DNA of 64,000 bases, from assembly GCA_010645155.1 (NCBI GenBank), contig CM021315.1, forward strand, positions 4,791,811 to 4,855,810. The letters are read 5' to 3'. Below, one piece after another: positions 1 to 9,350 of the stretch; position 1 is the stretch's first letter; each line of letters begins with the position of its first letter. Made by a program: the position numbers and the translations under genes. The stretch is from Tigriopus japonicus (Eukaryota > Arthropoda > Copepoda > Harpacticoida > Harpacticidae). The notes below the pieces were generated by a model. It did not search any database. It had not been told where the DNA came from and saw only the letters and a list, made by a program, of their open reading frames with translations.

Positions 1-1
1 A

Positions 2-811
2 GCCATTTCGAAGCTTCTGGACATCCCGATTTCAACGATTCAGTACGTCGTGAAGAATATCGGCCCGGGGCCATACTTGCTCAAGAATAGACACTTGAAG
101 GCTCGCTTGGAATTTGCCAAGAAGTACCTTGACAAGACCAGTGACTTTACGTCTAGGATTCTTTGGTCAGATGAGACAAAGGTTGAGCTTTTTGGTCACA
201 ACGATGTTCAAAGGATTTGGCGACGTAAAGGAGAAGCGTTTCATCCAAAAAACACCATCCCTACCGTCAAGCACGGTGGAGGATCGATCATGTTATGGGG
301 CTCCTTTTCCGCCAAAGGCACCGGTAACCTCGTGAGAATTCATGGGACAATGAAAAAAGAAGACTATCGGGATAGTATCTTGGCTGAGAATCTCCAGAGT
401 TCAGGGCGGAAACTTCGGCTTGGTCGACAGTTCGTCTTCCAGCACGACAACGACCCTAAGCACAACAGCATTTTGGTCAAGAAATGGTTGAAGGACAATC
501 AGATCAAGGTCTTGGACTGGCCCTCCATGAATCCGGACCTTAATCCAATTGAAAACCTTTGGAGAGAATTAAAAGTCCATATCCGTGCAAGACGTCCAAA
601 GACAATTGACGAACTGGAGCAAATCTGTTATGAAGAATGGGCTAACATTCCTTCAGATGTATGTAAAAATCTTGTAAATGATTATAAAAAACGTCTCTTA
701 AGTGTAATTCAGCAAAAAGGGCATTCAATAAACTATAGACAAAATGTTACGAATACTTTTGCTCTTGGTCTAAAACATGTTCTGAGCAGTTTTTTAACCA
801 AAATCTTGTAA
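2..811 (+). CDS. Tc1-family transposase, C-terminal part (N-terminus off window)
   Basis: The reading frame is open from base 2 to a TAA at 809-811, so this is the C-terminal part of a longer protein. It would catalyse cut-and-paste transposition. The catalytic triad is visible: D in WSDETKVE, D in FQHDNDPKH and E in NPDLNPIENLW. Exactly 34 residues lie between the second D and the E, which defines DD34E (Tc1). Family members usually end just after the KGH-x-x-x-Y motif; here the frame runs about 24 codons further and reads into the first internal copy of the end repeat, so the natural stop may have mutated. No frameshift is seen in the visible part. Activity cannot be judged without the missing half. 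Confidence 0.88.
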   Translation, partial: AISKLLDIPISTIQYVVKNIGPGPYLLKNRHLKARLEFAKKYLDKTSDFTSRILWSDETKVELFGHNDVQRIWRRKGEAFHPKNTIPTVKHGGGSIMLWGSFSAKGTGNLVRIHGTMKKEDYRDSILAENLQSSGRKLRLGRQFVFQHDNDPKHNSILVKKWLKDNQIKVLDWPSMNPDLNPIENLWRELKVHIRARRPKTIDELEQICYEEWANIPSDVCKNLVNDYKKRLLSVIQQKGHSINYRQNVTNTFALGLKHVLSSFLTKIL

Positions 812-951
812 ATTTTTAAAAAGAAAAGTATCATAGCTTTTAAATGATAAAAGAATAACTAAGGAGCAAAATGGTTCCTAAATGTATTTTTACAAAATCG
901 AGTATCATTTAAAAATCAATAAAATTTTCGAGGTTACGAATACTTTTGCTC
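746..951. repeat. IR/DR-type direct repeats at the Tc1 right end
   Basis: The 19-mer GTTACGAATACTTTTGCTC occurs at 746-764 and again at 933-951, in the same orientation, 187 bp apart. The outer copy is part of the terminal inverted repeat. A second internal copy is the arrangement of the IR/DR subgroup of Tc1 elements (Sleeping Beauty type), in which transposase binds both sites. The left end is not in the window, so the symmetrical pair cannot be checked. Confidence 0.75.
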
Positions 952-1261
952 CTGACTGTATATCTTAAAAAATTGGCATTCAAGTTTTCTGCTAACTCAA
1001 ACCATGATTTCAAAAGCTTTTCACTCACCTAAATCATGGATTTGCAATAGCTAACAAATAAAATTCTCGTTTCTTTCAGACTAAGTTGTTGTTTTACCAC
1101 ATTTGATCTTTGGCAAAGGATTAAATTCTGAAAACAAATATGCAAAGTGATCAAACATTGCACTCTTTTGTGACAAAAAAGCAACAATTTAAATCTTCTT
1201 AAAACCACATTTGGTCGAATTGGTCTTGAGAGTGATGCGACTGTGACCTAAGCTTCAAGCC

Positions 1262-2968
1262 ATGTTTTATGTGTTTCCCCTGGCGATTATTTTTCTTGCG
1301 ATTATTTGGTGGTAGAAGAACAATACCCATCCCAAAGGCTTTCCTTGCGGACCCTCATTAGCTCTGCCTTTCATTGGCCATGGTTACATGCTTGGTTCTA
1401 ATATCGTAAAATCCTATCAAAGCCTTCGAAAAGAATATGGAGACATCTTAGGCTTATTTTTGGGTTCATCAAGAGTGATTGTTTTAAACGACTTTGACTC
1501 CATTCAAGAATCAGGCTTTCGCGAAGTTTTTCTGAACCGACCGAGGTTCTTACCCGGATTTAAAGGTTTATTATCCGATGGAGGTGAGCCTGGTGTCATA
1601 CTTTCCAACGGGAAACAATGGTCTGAGCAAAGAAGATTTGCTCTCCGAACCTTGAAAGATTTTGGATTCGGGAAGCAAAAGCTGGAAGAAATCATCGATG
1701 ACCAAGTAAGCCAATTGTGTTCCATTTTGGAGAGCAAACAAGGTCAACCCATGAGCGTTTTTGGGGTTTTCAATATCTCCGTTCTCAATGGCCTTTGGTC
1801 GATAACTACCGGCCAATCTCTATCTCATAATGATAGGGTCAATCAACTGCTTAATGAATCTGACGAATCCTCGGCTTCGCCGATGTTTCTTATGGCCCTT
1901 ATGCATAGGCGTAGGAGGTGTGGTTTATTTGGGGGGGCAACACCAAATTTGCCCGAATTTCACAAACATTTGATAGCTTTGCTGATAAGTCAGAACAACA
2001 TTTTGTCCATTCCCTTTCGCCTGCCAAATACACCCGAATGCCCGAATATCTCAACTCATTTGCCCGAATTTTAGCAGTCTCCGGAGGCCAGGGGGGGCAA
2101 TTGCCCCCCCTGCCTCCTACGCCTATGCCTTATGTTTCCCAACATAGAAAAACCACTGTCAAAAGCAGGATTGTGGAACCTTAAATTCAAAAAGGCTCTT
2201 TTGGAAATTGGAAATGTTTGCAAGCAACCCATTCGTGAACACGAAGAGACTGTTGATCCCAACAATCTGAGAGACTTTATTGACGCTCATATCCAAGAGC
2301 AACAAAACCCGGAATCAGGCATCAGTTTCCATGGTCAGGATGGTAAGTTAAATCTTCAAGTTGTCACAGAGGATCTTTTTATTGCTGGAAGTTCCACGGT
2401 TAGCATGACTCTAACCTGGGCCGTGTTATTTTTGGCCAACTATCCTGATATTCAAACCAAGATTCAAAATGAGATCAAAGCCGTCACCGGTGGAAATCGG
2501 GTTCCAACCAACTCTGAGCGACAAAATATGCCCTTTACCAAAGCCGCCATTCACGAAATTCAACGATTGGCCAATAATGTTCCAAATTCCCTCCCAAGAG
2601 AAGCCACCAAGGACACTTATTTCAGAGGTTACTTCATCCCCAAAGGAACACAAATCGTTCCCAATATTGGCGAGATAATGATGGATCCTAAATATTTTCC
2701 CAACCCCAGCAAATTTGATCCCAGTCGTTACATCAATGAAAATGGTAAATTTGTTCTAAGTCCTTATGTGATCCCTTTTGGTCTTGGAAAAAGACGGTGT
2801 TTGGGAGAGACTTTGGCGAGGGTTGAGTTATTCAAGTTCTTCACCGGGCTTGTGGACCATTTCCACATTAAGAGGAGCTCTGATGAGTTAATCTACGAGC
2901 ATCGTTCACCCTTTTCAACAAACCGACCAACCCCATTTACAATTCGTTTTGTTGCCCGTAAAGAATAG
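1262..2968 (+). pseudogene. CYP2-clan cytochrome P450, intronless pseudogene
   Basis: One uninterrupted genomic stretch encodes a microsomal P450. It starts with a hydrophobic anchor (MFYVFPLAIIFLAIIWW), followed immediately by an in-frame TAG at 1313-1315, then the proline-rich hinge (KGFPCGPSLALPFIGHGY). Downstream are the K-helix ExxR (EIQR), the FDPSR motif and the haem-binding loop FGLGKRRCLG with its cysteine. A 231-bp insertion (element plus one target duplication) interrupts the middle and carries a second in-frame TAG at 2072-2074. All parts share one frame. Without the insertion the frame spans 491 codons, normal for CYP2-clan enzymes. The I-helix reads AGSSTV where the family usually has an acidic residue before T. 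Lack of introns fits a retrocopy or a naturally intronless P450. Two stops argue against function, though the second could be removed if the insert were spliced. Confidence 0.85.
1904..2127. mobile_element. Short TIR element (MITE-like) inside the P450
   Basis: A 224-bp insert has perfect inverted ends: CATAGGCGTAGGAGG at 1904-1918 and its reverse complement at 2113-2127, each followed inward by a G-run and CAA (on the respective strand). CCTTATG flanks both sides (1897-1903 and 2128-2134) as a 7-bp duplication. If the TIR is counted as 16 bp the duplication becomes CTTAT (5 bp). It has no coding capacity, so it is a non-autonomous element. Removing it with one flank copy restores an unbroken P450 frame, which proves it is an insertion. 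Confidence 0.85.
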
Positions 2969-4646
2969 AACACGTATTTTCCAAAACAAACATTTTCACA
3001 CACTTTTTTGATTAGATTTTGCTTCCAGTTTATTTAATGCGCTTAAATTGGCATAGCAATTTAAATCATTCCAATTTTCGGATGATATAATGGATAAGGG
3101 ATGGGTCTGGATCGACCCTGAGCCGACTCCTTATCGGACCGGTTCCGAGGACGGCCCGTCGTGAGGCGGAGCCTAATATAAAAGATAGGAATAGGAGAAT
3201 AGAGAAAGTTATTGTTAGATCAATACGTCGTATCACCTAATTCGTCGACCACTCATTAGAATACGATTTCATTACAATATGCGAATACAAAGCTCTTGTT
3301 TTGTCCTTACAGTGTTGAACTGTGGAATGAAATTGATGTAAAGATTCGTGAACCTAGAGCTTTTTCAGAGTTTGGAAGTGAACTGGAATCATGAAATCTA
3401 ATTATGTTTTTTTGACGACCAACTTAGCATAGATGGTGGCTCATTCAAGTTTAATATCCTTCCTCATTTGCATAATTCTTTGACCGTGTGCATCTTTGCC
3501 CTTGTGCATTGATGCTGTGAACTTTTTACATTTTTTATTTCTTATTCTTTCAAGATGGAAATTTTTACTACCTCTATTTTATGCTCACTATGCACCTCTG
3601 GGGGTACTAGAGCTTTTAGAACAATAAACAATATAAAGGCGTAATTGCGCTCTCAAATTATGGAAAATTACTTGAAATTTTGAAAAAGACCTCTACCAAA
3701 AATAACAAACAGGAAAGATCTTGCCATGGTCGGAAAATATTCTTGTAGCAGGGCGTAATGTGTTATTAAATTATGAGTAAGCCATTATTAGTGACATTTC
3801 CGCCTTTCTTGTTTAAATGAGCCTTGAAGCATGCTTAAAGTAATAATTGAAATCTGATTTTGATTTTCAAATCTGAACAAAAAGCCATAAAAACAAATGG
3901 AACATTTTTGCCGTTTTCAATGTTTTAGGCATAATTGGCGAAAAAGGGCTCAAATAAAGGGAGAAAGTGCAAAAAAGCAAAAAAAAGTGTTAGCATTTTT
4001 TTCCGATTTTTGCCCGGCCCTAATGATGATATACGCAGTGCTGTCTTTCTACATGACCAATCCAGATTTGTAATGAACCGAATCTGAGCCAACCACAAAA
4101 TTTTGATTTCGGTTCGGAACCGAACCGATCCGTGCAGTCGTCGAACTGAACCGAACCGGAAACGGAACCGAAAAATCTTGGCCTGGCCGTACTGTGTTGC
4201 TAGAAGAGTTAAGAATTAAAAATCATATTCACGAAATATGACTCTCTGAGGTTTAGTGATTCTCATTACTGAACAGATAGCCAGTGTTGCTGCATTTTTG
4301 GGATTTCTCAGAATGTAGAAATTGGAAGTTCTAACACTCATCAGTGATCAGTTTTTTTATCATCAAAAAAATAGATGATATAGAAATTTTTGGTGCGACC
4401 TACATTCATAGTACTAGTAAAAATCAAAGAGAAATCAAGGATTCAGCGGATTCAACCGTCAGAAATGTTATTCGACCAATTTTGAAAATTTCCTCTAGCA
4501 TGACTGTTCCATGCCTAATTTGTAAATAAACAAAACCTCATGCTCGTCCGTTCTGAGGGTTGTCCTACTTCTTAAACACTCTCAAAAGCTCCCGGTCTCC
4601 TTTCAAAGTCCAACTAGGTGTTCTTCCTTCTGGGTCCGCCCACGTC
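2969..4646. other. Intergenic; repeat-like fragments, no gene seen
   Basis: No supported gene. A GC-rich block in an AT-rich setting (about 3100-3175), followed by TATAAAAG near 3177 and bounded by TG near 3081 and CA near 3275, looks like a worn LTR fragment, but no target duplication was found. Around 4000-4190 there are short GAACCG-type repeats and the sequence TTTGCCCGGCCCTA, which resembles a hAT element end. Confidence 0.4.
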
Positions 4647-7600
4647 ATGAGTACAGGCTCTGTGTGGGGTTGCCCGCCTTCGGGTAACTGGCATTGTCCG
4701 CAAGCGCTCAGCGGGAGCGCCGGAAACGCTTCTTCAGCCGATCGCGTCTTCATGACAGCCCGTCAAGATGTGATTCTAATTGACGGCGACGAGCGCCCGC
4801 GGCCTCAAATCCGGATCTTGCGCTGCGCTCCCGACAAAGTTAAGTTGTTGGCCGTGAGCGTGAGCGCGGATGGACGACGAGTGGGCGCGGCGGGCGAGGA
4901 AGGCACCGTTTATTGGTGGTCCATGGAAGGGCCGGCTTCGGAGTGGGCGGGACGGGTGGTGCGTAGTCACACCGATCACCAGGCTTTGGCCAAACAGGTA
5001 AAAGGAATCATGGATGGGATTGAATGAAGAGCTGATTTGAGAGATGTTTAGAGTTCGAGGTCGATGATTAGGGTATGGACTGATTTCCGACGACAGAAGT
5101 CTAACACGCGTTTTTTCACCATCAATGTCTTGGCATCATATCAATCATATGGAGTGTGAAGAAATGTCAAGCATTTTATAGATAGTCAGCCAAAATCAGA
5201 CGATATCGCTGATCAATAAATGTTTTCTTTTATACTGACGTATTCTTAAATCGATTGGATTCATAAACTATATTTTACATACATTGAGGCCAGAGCACAA
5301 CATATTCTTAAACCATTATGTATTCCCAAATCGAATTTTCTTTTATTCATTTTATATTACATCAAATAACAGTAATTGTAAATCCTGAACTTGCTGAACC
5401 ACAAAATATAACACCCTGGCAAGTTGTATGACAAAGTTCATTATCAAATCCAAACGTGTTATGTATGACAAGCTTTGTTTGAGCTTGTCCAAGGATCACT
5501 AAATACCTGGATGCCTCGGCTATTGTCAAAAGTCGTTTTTCGAATTCTGGGCTAACCAGAGAAAATTCTAATCAAACCAATTGTCTGACTGGCAATGCAA
5601 AGCTCACATGCTGAAATTCAATTTGATCGACTGAAATTTGTGTCATTTTAAGCTGAGTTTATATACCCTGTGACAACTTGAGTTGTTACAGAAATTTTAC
5701 GTTACCACACGCCGTTGGTTTCATTTGCAAACACGAAAGTACGTAAGTTGCCACAAGAAATCGTTCAAAGAAAACTAAGCTTGTAAACCCCGTCGCAAAA
5801 TATTTTCATAACTTTTGCCACAGGATTTCTTGTCTTAACTTAGGTACTTTCGAGTTTGCAATTGAAGTCAATGGCGTGTGGTAGCGAAAAATTTCTGTCC
5901 CAACTCAAGTTGTCACAGGGTATATAAACTCAGCTAGGTACCTACAATCGTCCAAAAGGACGATTGTAGGGTCATTTTTTCTCTCGTTCCTAGGCGTATG
6001 TATTGCGACTGTAGCACATTTCGAAACGTTGTTATTCGTGAACAGGGGAACGTATCATGCTGAAATTCAGCAAACGACATCCTTAAATGCCTGTTTTATC
6101 AATCTTATCAAAGCAAAATCATTTACTCGAATGAAATTCGATTTATAAAAAATCCACAGCTGAACGCCAGAGCGTAGGCTTCCATGGCTTACGATTTCCT
6201 TGGCTTGTCAAACACGTGAAGAACATGAGCCTGTTCTTAGCTACCTTTTATTTATTTATTTCTTCTTTGTACAATTATTTATCTTTACGTCGGATCAATT
6301 GCACCCGCCTCCTTTTATCCATGATCTTTATCCTAGATAAAGATCGTAGTAGTGGTTGATGTCATAGAAAAATAAGCAAAGCCTGAATCGACCTTACAGA
6401 ATTACCGCATCTTTACTGTTCAAAAAGGGATACAAATTGGACTAAATCAATTTTCAATCATTATTTTGAATTACAGAAGTGTCGAGTTCAGAGTTTGGGT
6501 TGGTCTCCTGTGGAACCCGAAGTATTGGCCTCGGCAGATGAAAGCGGAAATGTGGTGGTATGGGACACTCGGGTCAATGCTCGCCGAAATGTGCCTTTAG
6601 GAAAACACACGGTGGCCGTTTTGGCCTGGAGCCCGCATCACAAGGATCTTGTGGCCTTGGGTTGTCGACACGGTTTGGTTTTGATCGTGGGTTTAAGTGG
6701 TCAAGGCAAGATGCTTTCCAAGATTCGCGCCCATGATGAGGATATCCAAAGTATTTTTTGGTGTCCGGATGTTGGTAACTTGTTCAGCCATCCCGGTGAT
6801 TCATCCAACACCGATTCGTTATTTGCCGTGGGATCCAAGGACAGAAAGATCAGTATCTGGTCCAAGAATACGAGTAAACTCGTGGCACAATTAGCCTTGA
6901 AACAGGTTCAAAACAAAACCGCCAAAGTCAACCATTTTTACATGACTAGTCTTTGGGCTCAAACAAATGTGATTGTTTCTGCGGGATCTCAAGGTGAAGT
7001 CTTAAAATGGGACTTGAAACAAGCCACTGCGGATGCTCATGGAGTGTTTCAATTGCAAGAAGTGGGATTTCATACCAAAGTTCTGCATCGGGAGCACCTC
7101 CGGATAGTGTTTAGTATGACCTTGAGTGGAACATCCTTGATCTCATTGGGTCAGGATCGGCAGATCGTGTCCTTTGATTTAGCCACGGAGAAACTGAATT
7201 ACGTTGTACCCACCATGGGTGGATGGGTTTATGATTTGGCCTTGAACCCTTTGGATGCCAATGTGATCGCAATGGCCACTGGAGACGGATTGATCCGGGT
7301 TTGGCGAACTCAATCCACAAAAGAGACTTTTGATACAACCACTATAGCGTTGAAGAACTCGCAAACCAAAGTCACAGCCTTGGCTTGGCATCCCAATTAT
7401 GACAATTTATTGGCCTTTGGAACCGATGAAGGGCGTATTGGGACGACGGATACTCAAAAGGTCAAGAATCCACCCACATTTCTGACCTACAAACACCGTG
7501 GTCAAGTGTATTCATTGGTTTGGGGCCCAAAGCCCCGTTTAAATGAGGCCGATGTTGATCAGGACGCGGACAAACCCAGACTTTACAGTTGTGGGGACAA

Positions 7601-9206
7601 CTTGATCATGATCCATAATTCGAAAAACCCCAATAGCCCGCCCCAAGACTTGGAAAAGATCATTCAGAGCGCCAACGATCTCACTCGAACGCCTCCAAAT
7701 CGCTCAGAATTAGTGTTTCACGGATATAAAGGTCGTTTATTGGCCTTGGGATCAGATGATGGAAGCGTGGAGGTCTTATCCATGCCCGAAGCCAAGCTCT
7801 TGTGCGTGGTTAAAGTTCACCAAAAGCTCATTCAATGTCTCCGATTCCATCCTATGTACATCAACGAATGTGAGGAGGAATCTTCAATGTCCAACTGTTT
7901 AGCCATTGCATCCAACGAAACTGTGATCCGAATCGTGGACTTGAAGGAGTCTAGCTCAAACGCAATCATTGCCACACCCACTTACTCCCTTACTGGTCAT
8001 CATTCTCGGGTTATTGCTGTAGCTTGGAGTCCCCATAAGGAGGGACTCTTGGCATCTGTTTCCTATGACACGACTGTCCAAATTTGGGATGTCCGATCGG
8101 AAGTAGGATTGGCCAATTTCTCGGGACATGAAGGACGTCTAGTCACATGTTTGTGGAGTCCAAGTGATCCGGATGTGATCTTGAGTGGAGGCGAAGACTG
8201 TTCCCTACTTATCTGGAAAATCTCGGAGCAAACAGAAAAGATGCCCGTGAAGAAAGTGGATAAACCTCGCATCAAAAGGGAGATTGTCTCGAACAACACG
8301 ATAAGCCCCAAAGAAGCTAGTCCAGTCAATGGAGAGACCAGCTCCAAGAGTCCTGAGTGCCAAATTGTTTTGGGCGTGGAGAAATCCAAGAGAACGAAGA
8401 AGCCGAAAGTGGTTTATTTCCCTCTTTGTTTGTCGGACGAAAACCGATCTCGTAGAAAAGCCGGTTCTGATGCTCTCCACATTGTTGAATCGACCACATC
8501 GACCCTGACTGAACGCGATTCTTTGGCTTTTTTTAATGATGAAGCTATGGAACAATTAATGGAGAAAGAATCTCAAACCCATTTGACGGAAAATAACCTG
8601 AGCGCATTTTCTCACCTGAAACTCTGGAGCGGAGATTATCGGGAAGTGATCACACAAGCCATGTCCTTGGGCAAACTCACCGATTGGCACGTTTCTTTGG
8701 CCTTAAGTTGTGATTACGGGCTTTGGCAAGAAGCTTGCGAATCCTATGCTCGTCAATTAACTCACGATGACGACCACGTCAAAGCCGCCTCCTATCTCCT
8801 TCTTCTCAACAAAGTCCAAGAAGCTATTCGTACTTTGGCCGATGCTCATTTATACCGCGAAGCCATTGCCCTGGCCAAAATGCGTCTGCCTAAAGATTCT
8901 CCACTTATCAAAGATCTTTATCGAGAATGGGCTCACAAATCTCACCAGAACGGAGCCTATGATCTAGCTGGACGAGCCTGGGCTGCGGCCGGTGAGCCTT
9001 TAAAGGCCGCCGGAGCCTTGGCTAAATTGCCCGAGGCTGACAATCTTCGAGTGGCAGCTTTGTTTACCAGACAAGCGGATGAGAGCGATCGTGCTCAAGT
9101 TCTGGCTACTCAAAGCCTTGAAGCGGCCAAATCCCAATCGAATAAAGGCTGTGTGGAGAAATTGTTGAGCGAGTTCCCGGAATTGGCGGCAAATGGTGAA
9201 GAGTAA
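4647..9206 (+). CDS. GEMIN5: GEMIN5: SMN-complex WD40 protein that recognises snRNA
   Basis: Two exons, 4647-4997 and 6477-9206, join in phase (CAG|GTAAAAG ... TTACAG|AAG) to give about 1026 residues. Gemin5 binds the Sm site and m7G cap of pre-snRNAs and delivers them to the SMN complex; it also affects translation. The first ~700 residues carry many WD40 repeats (for example VVVWDTRVNARR, SIWSKNTSK, VQIWDVRSE, LLIWKIS). A basic linker (KRTKKPKVVYFPL) follows, then the family's alpha-helical TPR-like dimerisation region from about residue 800 (SAFSHLKLWSGDYREVITQA, LALSCDYGLWQEACESYARQ). The protein stops soon after that region, so the C-terminal RNA-binding part of the ~1500-residue vertebrate protein is absent. 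The start ATG gives MSTGSVWG and is the first in-frame ATG. Intron 1 holds three repeats. The gene converges with TMEM209. Confidence 0.92.
5651..5935. repeat. Fold-back MITE in GEMIN5 intron 1
   Basis: A 285-bp palindromic element. The left arm (5651-5762) starts AGCTGAGTTTATATACCCTG and the right arm (5824-5935) is its near-perfect reverse complement, with scattered mismatches. Only about 60 bp separate the arms. The target duplication is ambiguous, possibly TA. It sits inside a larger repeat whose other copy lies near 41.3-41.6 kb and lacks it. Confidence 0.8.
5941..5970. repeat. Perfect 13-bp hairpin
   Basis: CCTACAATCGTCC, an AAAA loop, then GGACGATTGTAGG. It lies five bases beyond the MITE, inside an intron, so it would fold in the pre-mRNA. 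Function unknown. Confidence 0.7.
5995..6208. repeat. Dispersed repeat, copy A
   Basis: About 210 bp that align along their length with 41387-41590 in the same orientation. Shared blocks include CAGCAAACGACATCCTTAA, ATCAATCTTATCAAA and AATCCACAGCTGAACGCC. There is no coding capacity. It is in GEMIN5 intron 1, next to the hairpin and the fold-back MITE. Confidence 0.8.
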
Positions 9207-9233
9207 CTAACTGTTGAATATCTTTTGAAGGCC

Positions 9234-9239
9234 AATAAA
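9234..9239 (+). terminator. Poly(A) signal AATAAA of GEMIN5
   Basis: AATAAA lies 28 bases after the GEMIN5 stop codon, which gives a very short 3' UTR and supports the early end of the protein. Confidence 0.7.
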
Positions 9240-9268
9240 AAGAATATTTTTATGGATATCGGATGGAC

Positions 9269-9274
9269 TTTAAT
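9269..9274 (-). terminator. Poly(A) signal ATTAAA of TMEM209
   Basis: On the minus strand ATTAAA lies about 77 bases after the TMEM209 stop. It is a common variant of the canonical signal. The convergent GEMIN5 and TMEM209 3' ends are therefore almost touching. Confidence 0.45.
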
Positions 9275-9350
9275 GATATACCCAAAGAAGGTATTTTCAA
9301 CAGTGTTTTGATGAGGAATAAGCAATATAGGATTGATTTTTGGGGGGTTT

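Larger units (their letters stand above)
1..960 (+). mobile_element. Tc1-like (DD34E) DNA transposon, 3' part
   Basis: The window opens inside a Tc1-like element. It encodes the DDE part of a Tc1 transposase and ends in a typical Tc1 terminal sequence, GTTACGAATACTTTTGCTCC followed by TGACTG, at 933-958. A TA dinucleotide at 959-960 is the expected target duplication. The left end and the N-terminal DNA-binding half lie outside the window. Confidence 0.9.

Noticed and set aside
1911..2077. Splicing out of the P450 insert as a new intron
   Set aside because: Candidate GT donors (1911, 1918, 1920) paired with the AG acceptors at 2074 and 2077 all give lengths that are not multiples of three, so the frame would be lost. 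Other site pairs were not exhausted.
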